64,000 nt of DNA from Henriciella sp. (GTDB lineage: Bacteria > Pseudomonadota > Alphaproteobacteria > Caulobacterales > Hyphomonadaceae). Under the pieces are notes generated by a model. That model saw only the letters and a program-made list of their open reading frames with translations. It did no database searches and was not told where the DNA came from. The stretch lies in NCBI GenBank assembly GCA_030066975.1, contig JASJAO010000006.1, forward strand, positions 62,001 through 126,000, given 5' to 3'. Every line of letters starts with the position of its first letter. Position 1 is the first letter of the stretch. A program made the translations under genes and the position numbers. Shown piece by piece: positions 50,866 through 61,221 of the stretch.

Positions 50866-52565
50866 AGCTGGCCCTCTCGCATCTGTGTCGCGGCATAATC
50901 AGCCGCCCTCGCGGTGAGCGCCATATAGGTGATGGACGGGTTCTGACAGGCACTTGACGACATCGCCGCACCGTCGGTGACGAAGACATTCTGCACATCG
51001 TGGCACTGATTGAATTTGCCGAGGACGGAGGTCGCTGGATCATGCCCCATGCGCGCGCCGCCCATTTCGTGGATGCCCAGTCCCGGCATAGGATCGGCAT
51101 TGTAGGAAGAGACATTCTCAAGACCGGCCGCTTCCAGCATGGCTTTTGCGGTCGCCGCCATATCCTCGCGCATCGCCAGATCATTGGCGGACAGCGAGCA
51201 TTCAATATGCAGCTGCGGGAGGCCCCAGGCATCGGTCTTGGTCGGGTGCAAGGTCACGCGGTTGCTGTCCTGAGGCAGCATTTCGCCAAACCCGCCAATC
51301 CCGAACGTCCAATCAGCCGGCGTTCGAAGGCTTGCTTTGTAGTCTGCGCCAAAGCCCTTCTGGCGGCTGGTCGAGCGCCAGGACCCACGGCCCGCGCCGC
51401 CCTGAAAGCCATAACCGCGGACAAAGTCCTGCTGATCGTCGCCGATATTGCGGAAGCGCGGGATGTAAATCCCGTTGGGGCGACGGCCGGTGTAGTAACG
51501 ATCCTTGAAGCCGGGATGGGTGCCGGATGCACCGACCCGGAAATGATGATCCATGATCCCGAGGCCCAGCGCGCCGCTGGAATTGGCGAACCCGTTCGGC
51601 ATCTCTTCCGAGGCGGAGCTCAGCAGGATGTGCAGGCTGGCGAGCGCCGAGGCGCATAGGAAGACCACACGCGCGGTGTATTCGGTTGTCTCTCTTGTCA
51701 CCCGGTTGAGCGCGCGAACGCCTGTGGCTTTGCCGGTTTCCGGATCATAGGTCAGGCTCACCACATGGCTGTCAGAGACCAGGGTCAGATTGCCGGTCCG
51801 CCGTGCGGCGGGCAGTGTGGCGCTGACGCTGGAAAAAAAGGCCCCGAACGAGCAGCCGCGCTGACACATGGCGCGGTTCTGACATGCTCCGCGTCCCAGC
51901 GCGAGATGCTCCTCTGTCGGTTCTGTCAGGTGCGCGGCCCGGCCGATAATCATCTTGCGGTCGTCGAACGCGGATTCAAGCTTGGCTTTAATGTCCTTCT
52001 CGACGCAGTTCATCTCCATCGGCGGCAGGAACGGGCCATCGGGCAGCTGGGGCAGGTTCTCTATCGATCCGCTGACCCCGACAAAGCGCTCACAATGATC
52101 ATACCAGGGGGCGAGATCGGCATAGCGGATCGGCCAGTCGACGCCGTGCCCGTCTTTCTTGTTGGCCTCGAAATCGATATCGCTCCAGCGATAGGTCTGC
52201 CGCGCCCACATCAGCGAGCGCCCGCCAACCTGATCGCCGCGGATCCAGCTGAACGGCTGATCCTCCGGGTGAGAGTAAGGGTTCTCGCTGTCGTCGATAA
52301 AGAAGGTCTTGGTGTGTTCGTTCAGAGCATAGCATTTACTCTGCCTGGGATATTTCTGGTTGATCTCATCAGGGTGGATCTCTCCGCGAAACTCCATCTC
52401 CCAGGGCGGGACATTCTCACCGACATAATCGGTCATCGGGTCAATGCTGCGCCCACGTTCCAGGACCAGGGTCTTGAACCCTTTTTCGCAGAACTCTTTT
52501 GCCGCCCAGCCGCCGGACATGCCGGACCCGACCACAATGACGTCGAACTCAGTCGTCTCACTCAT
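50862..52565 (-). CDS. GMC-family FAD oxidoreductase (sugar/alcohol dehydrogenase)
   Basis: A 567-residue flavoprotein. The FAD dinucleotide-binding motif is DVIVVGSGMSGGWAAKEFCEKG (about residues 8-29), then GRSLMWARQTYRWS, and near the C-terminus HEMGGARMGHDP and QNVFVTDGAAMSSSACQNPSITYMALTARAADY, which belong to the gluconate-2-dehydrogenase-like GMC branch. Together with its subunit 3 partner, it would oxidise a sugar or sugar acid, passing electrons to the respiratory chain in the periplasm or at its face. No cytochrome subunit is adjacent. Confidence 0.92.
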   Translation of the reverse strand: MSETTEFDVIVVGSGMSGGWAAKEFCEKGFKTLVLERGRSIDPMTDYVGENVPPWEMEFRGEIHPDEINQKYPRQSKCYALNEHTKTFFIDDSENPYSHPEDQPFSWIRGDQVGGRSLMWARQTYRWSDIDFEANKKDGHGVDWPIRYADLAPWYDHCERFVGVSGSIENLPQLPDGPFLPPMEMNCVEKDIKAKLESAFDDRKMIIGRAAHLTEPTEEHLALGRGACQNRAMCQRGCSFGAFFSSVSATLPAARRTGNLTLVSDSHVVSLTYDPETGKATGVRALNRVTRETTEYTARVVFLCASALASLHILLSSASEEMPNGFANSSGALGLGIMDHHFRVGASGTHPGFKDRYYTGRRPNGIYIPRFRNIGDDQQDFVRGYGFQGGAGRGSWRSTSRQKGFGADYKASLRTPADWTFGIGGFGEMLPQDSNRVTLHPTKTDAWGLPQLHIECSLSANDLAMREDMAATAKAMLEAAGLENVSSYNADPMPGLGIHEMGGARMGHDPATSVLGKFNQCHDVQNVFVTDGAAMSSSACQNPSITYMALTARAADYAATQMREGQL

Positions 52566-52576
52566 GCTGGGGCCTC

Positions 52577-53140
52577 CTAGTGTCCATAGAGCATGGCCGC
52601 AGGGCCAGCTTCATCGAGCGGGAGGCAGGCGCGAAACTCACCGGGCACCGGGTCGTAGTTCAGCTCCTCAGTGGCGGCCTCAGAGGTGTAATAGGCAAAG
52701 ACGACAAGCTGTTTCAGGTCTTCGAATATGGCGGAGTCAGACGCCTCCATCGCCGTCATCGCGGCGACTTTCTGGGCTTCACTGGCGGTCAGGAAATCCG
52801 CCGCGCCCTGTTCGACTGCTGCCTCATCAAATGCCGCCCAGCTTGCAATCATCGCCTCGCTGTCTTCGGCGCTGAACCAGTCGGTGAGCACTTTGGCGAT
52901 ATAGGCCGGGACACCCGCGGCAATGGCACCTGGTGTGTCTGTCTGCGGGATGATCAGCTCTGACACCTGGGTGACCAGCTGGATGTGCGGTGGGATCGGT
53001 TCGCTCGCCGGGCTTTGTGCCCCGCTACAGGCCGCGATTGAGCTCGCGAACGGAAGGATCATCATTCCCCCCGCGGTGAGCCTCAGAACACCCCGCCGGT
53101 TTAAGCGATCAATCTCGGGGAATGGTTTGCGCTCAGTCAT
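52577..53140 (-). CDS. Gluconate 2-dehydrogenase subunit 3-like protein
   Basis: A 187-residue protein. It has a twin-arginine signal (LNRRGVLRLTAGGMMILPFASSIAACSGA) that also ends in Cys, and a helical domain typical of the gluconate 2-dehydrogenase subunit 3 family. In known systems this small subunit guides folding and Tat export of the flavoprotein, which has no signal of its own; the GMC protein 11 bases downstream indeed lacks one. It is first in the two-gene operon. Confidence 0.88.
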   Translation of the reverse strand: MTERKPFPEIDRLNRRGVLRLTAGGMMILPFASSIAACSGAQSPASEPIPPHIQLVTQVSELIIPQTDTPGAIAAGVPAYIAKVLTDWFSAEDSEAMIASWAAFDEAAVEQGAADFLTASEAQKVAAMTAMEASDSAIFEDLKQLVVFAYYTSEAATEELNYDPVPGEFRACLPLDEAGPAAMLYGH

Positions 53141-53233
53141 CGTGCCGCCTCCCTTCGGTGCCGATTGGAACTCAGCACATCCTCTTTATTGTTCTCGTTG
53201 CCCCGAAGAGTTTCCCGGGTACGTTTTGGCAAC

Positions 53234-53264
53234 ATCATACTGTCAGCTCCGACAACGATGTCAA
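53234..53264 (-). promoter_or_regulatory. Candidate promoter and LacI-type operator of the GMC operon
   Basis: On the minus strand TTGACA (53264-53259), 19 bases, then TATGAT (53239-53234). A near-palindrome TGACATCGTTGTCG (+ strand 53250-53263) overlaps the -35; 10 of 14 positions are symmetric, resembling LacI/GalR-family operators. The spacer is two bases longer than ideal. Upstream of a sugar-dehydrogenase operon, such control is plausible but unproved. Confidence 0.35.
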
Positions 53265-53424
53265 AGTTATTTTGACCCTGATCAGCTTCCGAACTGACTG
53301 CGCTTACGCCGCCCAAAAAGGCTGATCCAAACCGCCGGTTGACCTCGACATGTTCCCGACGCAACAGTTGGCACGCGGCTGGCAGCGATAGCCTTAAAAA
53401 CGTGCCGCAGTGGAGGAGTGGAGT

Positions 53425-55347
53425 ATGTGTGGATTCGTTGCCGGGTTGGGGCGCCGTCCCATCGTTCAAAGTCAGATTGAAACCGCGTTGAAAACGATTG
53501 CGCATCGTGGTCCGGATGGGCATGGCATATGGCTATCAGACGACAAGACACGCATGCTTGGACATGTCCGCCTGTCCATCATCGGTCTCGACAATGGGGC
53601 TCAACCGATCTCCAATCCGGAAGGCACAGTCCATATCGTCGTAAATGGTGAGTTTTACGGCTATCAGGACATTCGCGAAGACTTGCGGGCCGAGGGCTGC
53701 GAGTTTTCGACCGCATCCGACAGCGAGATCATCCTACACCTCTATCTGACCCGCGGCCTCGACGGGCTGGACGCTCTGCAGGGGGAGTTCGCGATTGTCA
53801 TCATGGATGAACGCCGCGGTGAAATGATCGCGGTGCGAGATCGTTTCGGCATCAAGCCACTCTTCTATGCCGAACATGAGGGCGGGCTTTACTTCGCTTC
53901 AGAGATCAAGGCGCTGCTGGCTCTGGGGGTGCCGGCCAAATGGGACCGCGCAGCGGCTTATGGCGACGGGTTCCTGTTTCGCCATCATGAGCGGACCCTG
54001 TTTCAGTCCATCCGTTCGGTGCCTCAGGGCCACTATGCGATCGCGTCGACCACTGGGCTGCGCATCCATCCTTACTGGGACTGGACGTTTCCAACCTCGG
54101 AAGACCTCGCGCGCGACACCCGATCGGAAACCGAATGTGTGTATGGCTTTCGAGAAGTGTTTCGTGAAGCGATCAAGACCCGCCTCGTCGCCGATGTGGA
54201 TGTCGGCTGCTACTTGAGCGGCGGGGTGGATTCCTGCGCGGTGCTTGGATTGGCGCAGGAGGCGCTCGACCGCCCGATCCAGTGCTACACTCTGTCCTTT
54301 GACGATGCGATGTATGACGAAGCGGTGCTGGCCGAACGACAGGCCAGGCATTCCGGGGCTGATTTCTACAAAATCCCGGTCACGCGCCGCGATATTGCCG
54401 ACGCTTACAGTGACGCGGTCTGGCACGCCGAAACGCCGATGGTGAACGGCAATGGCACAGCGAAATTCCTGCTCAGCAAATGGGTTCAGGCGGCCGGGAT
54501 CAAGACAGTTTTGACCGGGGAAGGCGCCGATGAGCTGCTCGGCGGTTATGTTCCTTTTCGGCGCGATTACTTGCTGCAGCATGGCGGCGACCGACCACAG
54601 GCGGAAACAGATGCCTTGATGGAAGAGATGTTTGCCTCGAACGCCGCCACGCGGGCCGTGTTTATGCGCACAGGGCAGGACGATCCGGCGGTGCAGGATG
54701 TCATCGCACGGCTCGGCTGGGTCCCGTCTTTTATGGAAAGCTATGCCCAGCTTGGACGCATCACCACAACGATTTACCGCGATGATTTCAATCAGGAGAT
54801 GGAGAGCTTCAGCCCGTTCTCCTATGTCATGGATCGGGTGCCCTATGCGATGGCGATGAAGGGCCGGGACGCCTTGAACCAGGCGCTCTATCTGAATTCC
54901 AAGACGCACCTGCCCAACTTCATTCTCACCTTCCTGGCCGACCGGATGGAAATGGCGCACAGTGTCGAAGGCCGCGTGCCGTTCCTTGATCACCGCGTGG
55001 CTGAATATGTCGCCAACCTGCCGCTCAATATGAAGATCCACGGTGTGCAGGAAAAATACGTGCTGCGCGAAGCGGCCAAACACGTTCTGGTCGACGATGT
55101 CTATATCAAGGAAAAGCACCCCTTCTCGGCGCCGCCAAGCGCGGGGGAAGACCCCATGCTGGAGCTCTATGAAGACGTGATTGCATCGAAAGCCTTTGCC
55201 GAACAGCCGATCTACGATCCAGAAAAAGCCAAAGGCGCTTTTGATATGTTCAAGATGATCGAAGGGGATCAGCGGATCGCGTTTGAAGGTCTGGTCCAGC
55301 GGGTGATCTCTACCGCGCTGATGCACGAACGGTTCGCGATGACCTGA
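53425..55347 (+). CDS. asnB: Asparagine synthetase (glutamine-hydrolysing)
   Basis: A 640-residue class II amidotransferase. ATG 53425 places the catalytic nucleophile Cys at residue 2 (MCGFVAG); GGAGGAG lies upstream. The N-terminal glutaminase domain (HRGPDGHG, VNGEFYGYQDIRE, RDRFGIKPLFY) is followed by the synthetase domain with the ATP PP-loop YLSGGVDSCAVL (about residues 256-267) and LTGEGADELLGGY. Length fits the longer AsnB/AsnO type rather than E. coli AsnB (554). It is a single gene, divergent from the GMC operon. Confidence 0.94.
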   Translation: MCGFVAGLGRRPIVQSQIETALKTIAHRGPDGHGIWLSDDKTRMLGHVRLSIIGLDNGAQPISNPEGTVHIVVNGEFYGYQDIREDLRAEGCEFSTASDSEIILHLYLTRGLDGLDALQGEFAIVIMDERRGEMIAVRDRFGIKPLFYAEHEGGLYFASEIKALLALGVPAKWDRAAAYGDGFLFRHHERTLFQSIRSVPQGHYAIASTTGLRIHPYWDWTFPTSEDLARDTRSETECVYGFREVFREAIKTRLVADVDVGCYLSGGVDSCAVLGLAQEALDRPIQCYTLSFDDAMYDEAVLAERQARHSGADFYKIPVTRRDIADAYSDAVWHAETPMVNGNGTAKFLLSKWVQAAGIKTVLTGEGADELLGGYVPFRRDYLLQHGGDRPQAETDALMEEMFASNAATRAVFMRTGQDDPAVQDVIARLGWVPSFMESYAQLGRITTTIYRDDFNQEMESFSPFSYVMDRVPYAMAMKGRDALNQALYLNSKTHLPNFILTFLADRMEMAHSVEGRVPFLDHRVAEYVANLPLNMKIHGVQEKYVLREAAKHVLVDDVYIKEKHPFSAPPSAGEDPMLELYEDVIASKAFAEQPIYDPEKAKGAFDMFKMIEGDQRIAFEGLVQRVISTALMHERFAMT

Positions 55348-55456
55348 TCGATCAGATTTGATCAATTGATTCAATCCAATCCTAATCACGCTCACCTAAT
55401 CCTGTTTGCGGCGCTTCGCACGAATCTCCGCGATCGAAGCGCTTCGGGAGATGGTC

Positions 55457-56728
55457 ATGCTGCGGGCTCACTTGCGCACGATTTTGGTATCCTGTCTGGG
55501 ACTGGCCGTGGTGTCCGTCGCAGGCGGGGCCTATGTCTACAAGGATACACTCCACCGCCTGATGCTTGCCAAGTCGCTGTTCTCCGGGGCTGAACAGTAT
55601 GAGCGCTTTGACCGGATGCATGAGTTCTATCCAACCTCGATCGTTCAGGCTTCAAGCGCGCCAAAATCGTTTCCTGAAGGCGCAGCTTTCACTTTGCCGG
55701 CCGCATTCGATTTCGAAGGTACGCCGAGCCGCACCGAGACATTTCTGACCGAAACAGACACCAGCGCGCTGCTCGTGTTGCAAAACGGCAATATGCGGCT
55801 GGAACACTATGACCTGACCGGTGGCAGGGACGTGCCGTGGCTCTCCTGGTCGATGGCCAAAAGCGTGATCTCAGCGCTGATCGGTATCGCGGTCGACGAT
55901 GGCGACATTGAAAGCCTGCAGGACCCGGTCACCAAATATGTGCCCGCGCTTAAGGGCTCCGGCTATGACGGGGTCGCGATCAAGGACATCCTGCAAATGT
56001 CGTCTGGTGTGTCCTGGGACGAGGACTATTCCGACCACGACTCAGATATCAATCGCTTTGCCCGCACGTTTGCGTTTGGCGGCTCCTTTACAGAGTTTGC
56101 CGCAACGCTCGATCCGGCGCGTGAGCCCGGCGCCTACAAACTCTACAACTCCATCGACACGCAAGTGCTCGGTCTGTTGCTGGCCTCTGCCACCGGCCAA
56201 TCGGTGACGGCCTATATGCAAGAGCGTCTATGGGATCCATTGGGGGCTGAATCCAACGCACGTTGGATCCTGGATGGCGACGAGGTTGAAATGTCATTTG
56301 GCGGTCTCAACGCGACGGCCCGTGACTATGCCAAGCTGGGTGAGCTTTACCGCAACAAAGGCGTCGTTGGCGCTACCCGGATCTTCTCTAAGGACTGGTT
56401 CACCGCCTCGGTCACGCCGGATGCTGAATATCTCGAACCCGGCGGCAAGGCTTTGCCCGGCGCCCCGCACGGCTATGGCCACAATCTTGGCTATGGCTAC
56501 CAGTGGTGGGTGCTGGATGGCGATGAAGGTGAGTTCGCCGCGATGGGGATCTATAACCAGTTCATCTATGTGAACCCTTCCGTTGATCTGGTCATCGTGA
56601 AACTCTCAGCCAACAGCCAGTACGGGGTCACCATGGGCGAGGAGAGCAGCCGCGAGCTGGAAACCATCGCCCTGTTTCGGCAAATCGCGCGCGAGCTTGC
56701 CCCCGAACCTGTAACGCCAGCAGCGTGA
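55457..56728 (+). CDS. Serine hydrolase of the beta-lactamase/class C family
   Basis: 423 residues from ATG 55457 (GGGAG 6 bases upstream). An N-terminal membrane anchor (ILVSCLGLAVVSVAGGAYVY) precedes the domain. The SxxK nucleophile is Ser132-Met-Ala-Lys135 in SWSMAKSVISALIG; YNSID is the second motif (Y-x-S type); HGYGHNLGYGYQWWVL lies in the third region. Such proteins are esterases, peptidases or amidases, not necessarily beta-lactamases. Ends about 40 bases before the TetR regulator gene, which may control it. Confidence 0.85.
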   Translation: MLRAHLRTILVSCLGLAVVSVAGGAYVYKDTLHRLMLAKSLFSGAEQYERFDRMHEFYPTSIVQASSAPKSFPEGAAFTLPAAFDFEGTPSRTETFLTETDTSALLVLQNGNMRLEHYDLTGGRDVPWLSWSMAKSVISALIGIAVDDGDIESLQDPVTKYVPALKGSGYDGVAIKDILQMSSGVSWDEDYSDHDSDINRFARTFAFGGSFTEFAATLDPAREPGAYKLYNSIDTQVLGLLLASATGQSVTAYMQERLWDPLGAESNARWILDGDEVEMSFGGLNATARDYAKLGELYRNKGVVGATRIFSKDWFTASVTPDAEYLEPGGKALPGAPHGYGHNLGYGYQWWVLDGDEGEFAAMGIYNQFIYVNPSVDLVIVKLSANSQYGVTMGEESSRELETIALFRQIARELAPEPVTPAA

Positions 56729-56768
56729 TTACGTGACAAAACAGGCCGGAAACACTAGTTGAATCAGA

Positions 56769-57380
56769 ATGAACGACGAATCAGGACCAACGGAAACAGA
56801 GGCTGACGAAGCGCATGTGGATGGTCGGCGCGAACGCAGTGAGCGCAGTCGTCGCAAGATTATCGACGCGATGTTTGAGCTGATCAATTCCGGGGAGATG
56901 CATCCCGGCGCGGCAGGTATTGCCAAAGCGGCCGGGGTCAGCCTGCGGACAGTATTTCGTCATTTTGAGGAGATGGACTCGCTGTTTCGGGAAATGAACA
57001 CCCGGCTTGAGGAAGAGATCCTGCCGCTGGCCATGACGCCGTTTTCGGGCGATGACTGGCGGGCCCAGATCGACGAAATGATCGACCGGCGGCGCGAAAT
57101 CTATCGTCGGATCTTTCACTTAAAAGTCTCGGCCAGCGTGCGCCGGTTTCAATCCAGGTTTATTCAGGAGGCCGAACGGGCCTTTGTGCAGTTGGAGCGT
57201 CAGCGGCTGGCCTCCATTCTGCCGTCTGAGATTCAGGAGGATGCAGCCCTGTTTGCCGCGCTGCAACTGGCCACCGGCTTTGCCGCCTGGCACCAGCTGG
57301 TGGTCGACCAGGGTCTGTCCTGGGATGAGGCTGCCGACACGATCCGGCTGACGGTCGGGCGCGTGCTTAAGGACGGTTAG
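56769..57380 (+). CDS. TetR/AcrR-family transcriptional regulator
   Basis: 203 residues. A typical helix-turn-helix at about residues 48-67 (GIAKAAGVSLRTVFRHFEEM) with a long acidic/charged N-terminal extension before it. The C-terminal ligand domain is all helical. It follows the serine hydrolase gene in the same direction. A terminator hairpin (57404-57429) follows it. Target and ligand are unknown; the neighbouring hydrolase is a first guess. Confidence 0.88.
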   Translation: MNDESGPTETEADEAHVDGRRERSERSRRKIIDAMFELINSGEMHPGAAGIAKAAGVSLRTVFRHFEEMDSLFREMNTRLEEEILPLAMTPFSGDDWRAQIDEMIDRRREIYRRIFHLKVSASVRRFQSRFIQEAERAFVQLERQRLASILPSEIQEDAALFAALQLATGFAAWHQLVVDQGLSWDEAADTIRLTVGRVLKDG

Positions 57381-57403
57381 AACCAGTAATGCGCCGACAT
57401 GAA

Positions 57404-57429
57404 AAAGGGCGACCCGAGGGTCGCCCTTT
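57404..57429 (+). terminator. Terminator after the TetR gene
   Basis: AAAGGGCGACCC / GGGTCGCCCTTT: a 12-bp palindromic stem (minimal loop CGAG) 23 bases past the stop. A few T's sit in the arm end and beyond. Confidence 0.8.
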
Positions 57430-57502
57430 GTGTTTGGTTGGGCTGTCTGCTGCTTGCAGTGGTTTTTCCTGGGTGAATCTCCAGGAAAGCTGCTGCCGCA
57501 GC

Positions 57503-59209
<1,707 letters not shown>

Positions 59210-59249
59210 TTATTCTGTAAGTTATCTGGAAATGACGGGAGAGAAGGGC

Positions 59250-59540
59250 CTAGCCTTCGATCACACCCATAATGTCGCTTTCTTTCATGATCAGCAGGTC
59301 TTCACCGTCGATTTTGACTTCGGTGCCACCCCATTTGCCGAACAGGACTTTATCGCCAGCTTTGACGTCGAGCGCGATACGCTTGCCATCGTCGCCTACG
59401 GCGCCACTGCCAACAGCGAGGACTTCGCCTTCCTGCGGCTTTTCTGTTGCGGTATCGGGAATGATAATGCCACCAGCGGTCTTTGTGGCTTCTTCAACGC
59501 GGCGAACCAGAACGCGGTCGCCAAGTGGACGGAACTTCAT
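59250..59540 (-). CDS. groS: Co-chaperonin GroES (10 kDa)
   Basis: 96 residues: [44 protein letters not shown], with the mobile loop around [11 protein letters not shown], and the end [21 protein letters not shown]. It caps GroEL. It is first gene of the operon. Confidence 0.99.
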   Translation of the reverse strand: MKFRPLGDRVLVRRVEEATKTAGGIIIPDTATEKPQEGEVLAVGSGAVGDDGKRIALDVKAGDKVLFGKWGGTEVKIDGEDLLIMKESDIMGVIEG

Positions 59541-59597
59541 GGATGTATCCCTTTGTTCGTCAGTTTAAGTGTCAGTTTCGCCAGCAAGATACGCGTT

Positions 59598-59624
59598 TTA
59601 GCACTCGTACCCCTCGTCTGCTAA
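59598..59624 (-). promoter_or_regulatory. CIRCE operator of groESL
   Basis: On the + strand TTAGCACTC-N9-GTCTGCTAA: the left half matches the CIRCE half-site perfectly, the right half 7 of 9, with exact 9-base spacing. It lies 58 bases upstream of groES and would bind HrcA, giving heat-shock derepression. Confidence 0.85.
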
Positions 59625-59700
59625 CGATGCCGGGGAGTTAGGATCACGGGGGCGATGCGTCAACGCCCCGAACGCAAAAAAATAAACCGGCTGGAAATAA

Positions 59701-59735
59701 ATTTCCCGTAACAAGTTAATAACAAGCCGGGAAAT
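59701..59735 (+). promoter_or_regulatory. Inverted repeat covering the ribosome-binding site of the 134-aa protein gene
   Basis: ATTTCCCG (59701-59708) and CGGGAAAT (59728-59735) form an 8-bp perfect inverted repeat with a 19-base AT-rich spacer. The 3' arm includes GGGAAA, the only SD-like sequence before the ATG at 59742. A transcript starting upstream could fold and occlude it; alternatively it is a DNA operator. Confidence 0.35.
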
Positions 59736-59741
59736 CGTAAC

Positions 59742-60146
59742 ATGAAGCTCAGACTGCCAGCCGCCGCAATCCTCACCGGACTGATGATCGCGGAGGCAAA
59801 GTCTGCCGAATCCAGCATGGTTCATGTCCTCGCGCTCAGTCCCGGCCAAACGACGCAGATGCCAATCATCAGCGATACCGGTGCCAAGGTCTCCGTGATC
59901 ATCTCAAGTGATTATGCGACCGCTGATTGTCAGCGCCTCGACTATGGCTATGGCAAGGCGCGCCGCAGCTGTGTCGGTTTCGCCAATGTGTCCGACGGCA
60001 ATCCCTTTACCGACTACAATCACTCGCTGTATGGCGGCTCGATGACCTTTGAGCCAATTGACGGGAAAATCCTGTTACAGGTGGACAATTTCTCTACCGC
60101 GCCGCTGACCATCGAGCTGGAAATCGAGCCGGTCGACAGGTCCTGA
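59742..60146 (+). CDS. Exported protein of unknown function
   Basis: 134 residues with a signal peptide (LPAAAILTGLMIAEAKSAES, cut after about residue 22). The mature part of about 110 residues has two Cys (63 and 77) that could form one disulfide, and a strand-rich sequence (VSVIISSDYATADC, FANVSDGNPF). I recognise no family. It is single, between groES (divergent) and rarD (56 bases downstream, same strand). Nothing in context indicates a role. Confidence 0.65.
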   Translation: MKLRLPAAAILTGLMIAEAKSAESSMVHVLALSPGQTTQMPIISDTGAKVSVIISSDYATADCQRLDYGYGKARRSCVGFANVSDGNPFTDYNHSLYGGSMTFEPIDGKILLQVDNFSTAPLTIELEIEPVDRS

Positions 60147-60201
60147 TCCACAATCGCAAGAATCGGATGGTCAGACGGTGCGCGTGTGATAACAGCGCGG
60201 C

Positions 60202-61113
60202 ATGTCTCAATCGCTTCGTCTTGGATTTCTCTGCTGCCTTGGATGTTACACAATCTGGGGTCTGTTGCCGCTCTATTTCCGCGCGCTTGAGCATCTTGCG
60301 CCGGAAGAGATGCTGGCCCACCGCGTTCTCTGGAGTGTCCCGACTGGATTGATCCTGATCATTGTCGCACGCAATTGGGGTCAACTCCGTGAGGCGCTGA
60401 ACCTATCGCATCTGATGTGGCTGTTTGTGTCGACCCTGCTGATCGGCTTGAACTGGTACCTCTATATCTGGGCGGTGGGGCAAGAGCGCGTGATGGAAGC
60501 GAGCCTTGGCTATTACATCAATCCGCTCGTTAACGTGCTGATTGGCGCATTGTTTTTCTCAGAGCGCTTGCGGCGTGCGCAATGGATCGCCGTCCTGATT
60601 GCGGCTGTGGCGGTGTCTGTCATGACTGCAGCACTTGGCTATTTGCCCTGGGTGGCTTTGGTCCTGTGCATGACTTTTGCGCTCTATTCGGTGATCCGCA
60701 AACAGGTCCAGGTCGACAGCCGCGCCGGATTTGTTGTCGAGGTTGCGCTGTTGGCCCCGCTGGCGCTGATCTGGCTGACCTGGTTTGCCGGCCAGCCGGA
60801 AGGGCGCTGGATGGGCGAAGGGGGCTGGGACATTCCATGTCTGATCGCGGCCGGGCCGATCACGGCGGTCCCGCTGATCCTGTTTGCGGTTGCCGCCAAG
60901 CGTCTGCGCTTTTCGACCATTGGCATGATGCAGTATATTGGCCCGACCCTGCAGTTTCTCATTTCCGTCCTGGTGTTCCGCGAAGTGTTCACGCTCACCC
61001 ACGCGATGGCGTTCGGCCTGATCTGGACCGCTTTGATCGTTTTCACTGTGGATAGCGTGATGGGGGACGCGAAGGCGCAACGCGCGGCGCGGGCGGCCGC
61101 TTCAGTCCGATAA
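60202..61113 (+). CDS. rarD: EamA-family transporter RarD
   Basis: 303 residues with about ten membrane helices in two EamA repeats. The RarD opening (LGFLCCLGCYTIWGLLPLYFRAL..PEEMLAHRVLWSVPTG) and the later TTLLIGLNWYLYIWAV-like STLLIGLNWYLYIWAVGQERVMEASLGYYINPL are diagnostic. Named for chloramphenicol sensitivity in Pseudomonas; substrate unknown. It ends at a minus-strand terminator. Confidence 0.93.
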   Translation: MSQSLRLGFLCCLGCYTIWGLLPLYFRALEHLAPEEMLAHRVLWSVPTGLILIIVARNWGQLREALNLSHLMWLFVSTLLIGLNWYLYIWAVGQERVMEASLGYYINPLVNVLIGALFFSERLRRAQWIAVLIAAVAVSVMTAALGYLPWVALVLCMTFALYSVIRKQVQVDSRAGFVVEVALLAPLALIWLTWFAGQPEGRWMGEGGWDIPCLIAAGPITAVPLILFAVAAKRLRFSTIGMMQYIGPTLQFLISVLVFREVFTLTHAMAFGLIWTALIVFTVDSVMGDAKAQRAARAAASVR

Positions 61114-61118
61114 AAAAA

Positions 61119-61138
61119 GCCCGGCACAGTGGCCGGGC
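61119..61138 (-). terminator. Terminator of the serine hydrolase gene
   Basis: GCCCGGC / GCCGGGC 7-bp stem with a 6-base loop, followed on the minus strand by TTTTTTT. It lies about 85 bases past the stop of the minus-strand hydrolase gene, right against the rarD stop. Confidence 0.8.
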
Positions 61139-61221
61139 GAAAAGGGATGATGGAGAGCTTCCAAACTCTGCATTCACAGATGCAACCTGCGTGCCAGTTT
61201 CGCCTGTCAGGCGAGTTTCAA

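Noticed and set aside
53137-53523. 128-codon open frame on the minus strand between the GMC operon and asnB
   Set aside because: It covers the promoter region and the first codons of asnB, and its product has no family features.
53899-55395. 498-codon open frame on the minus strand, opposite asnB
   Set aside because: It runs opposite the well-defined asparagine synthetase gene and has no family features.
60202-61113. Whether rarD is controlled by the terminator at its end
   Set aside because: The T-run of the hairpin at 61119-61138 is on the minus strand, so it fits the opposite hydrolase gene and not rarD.
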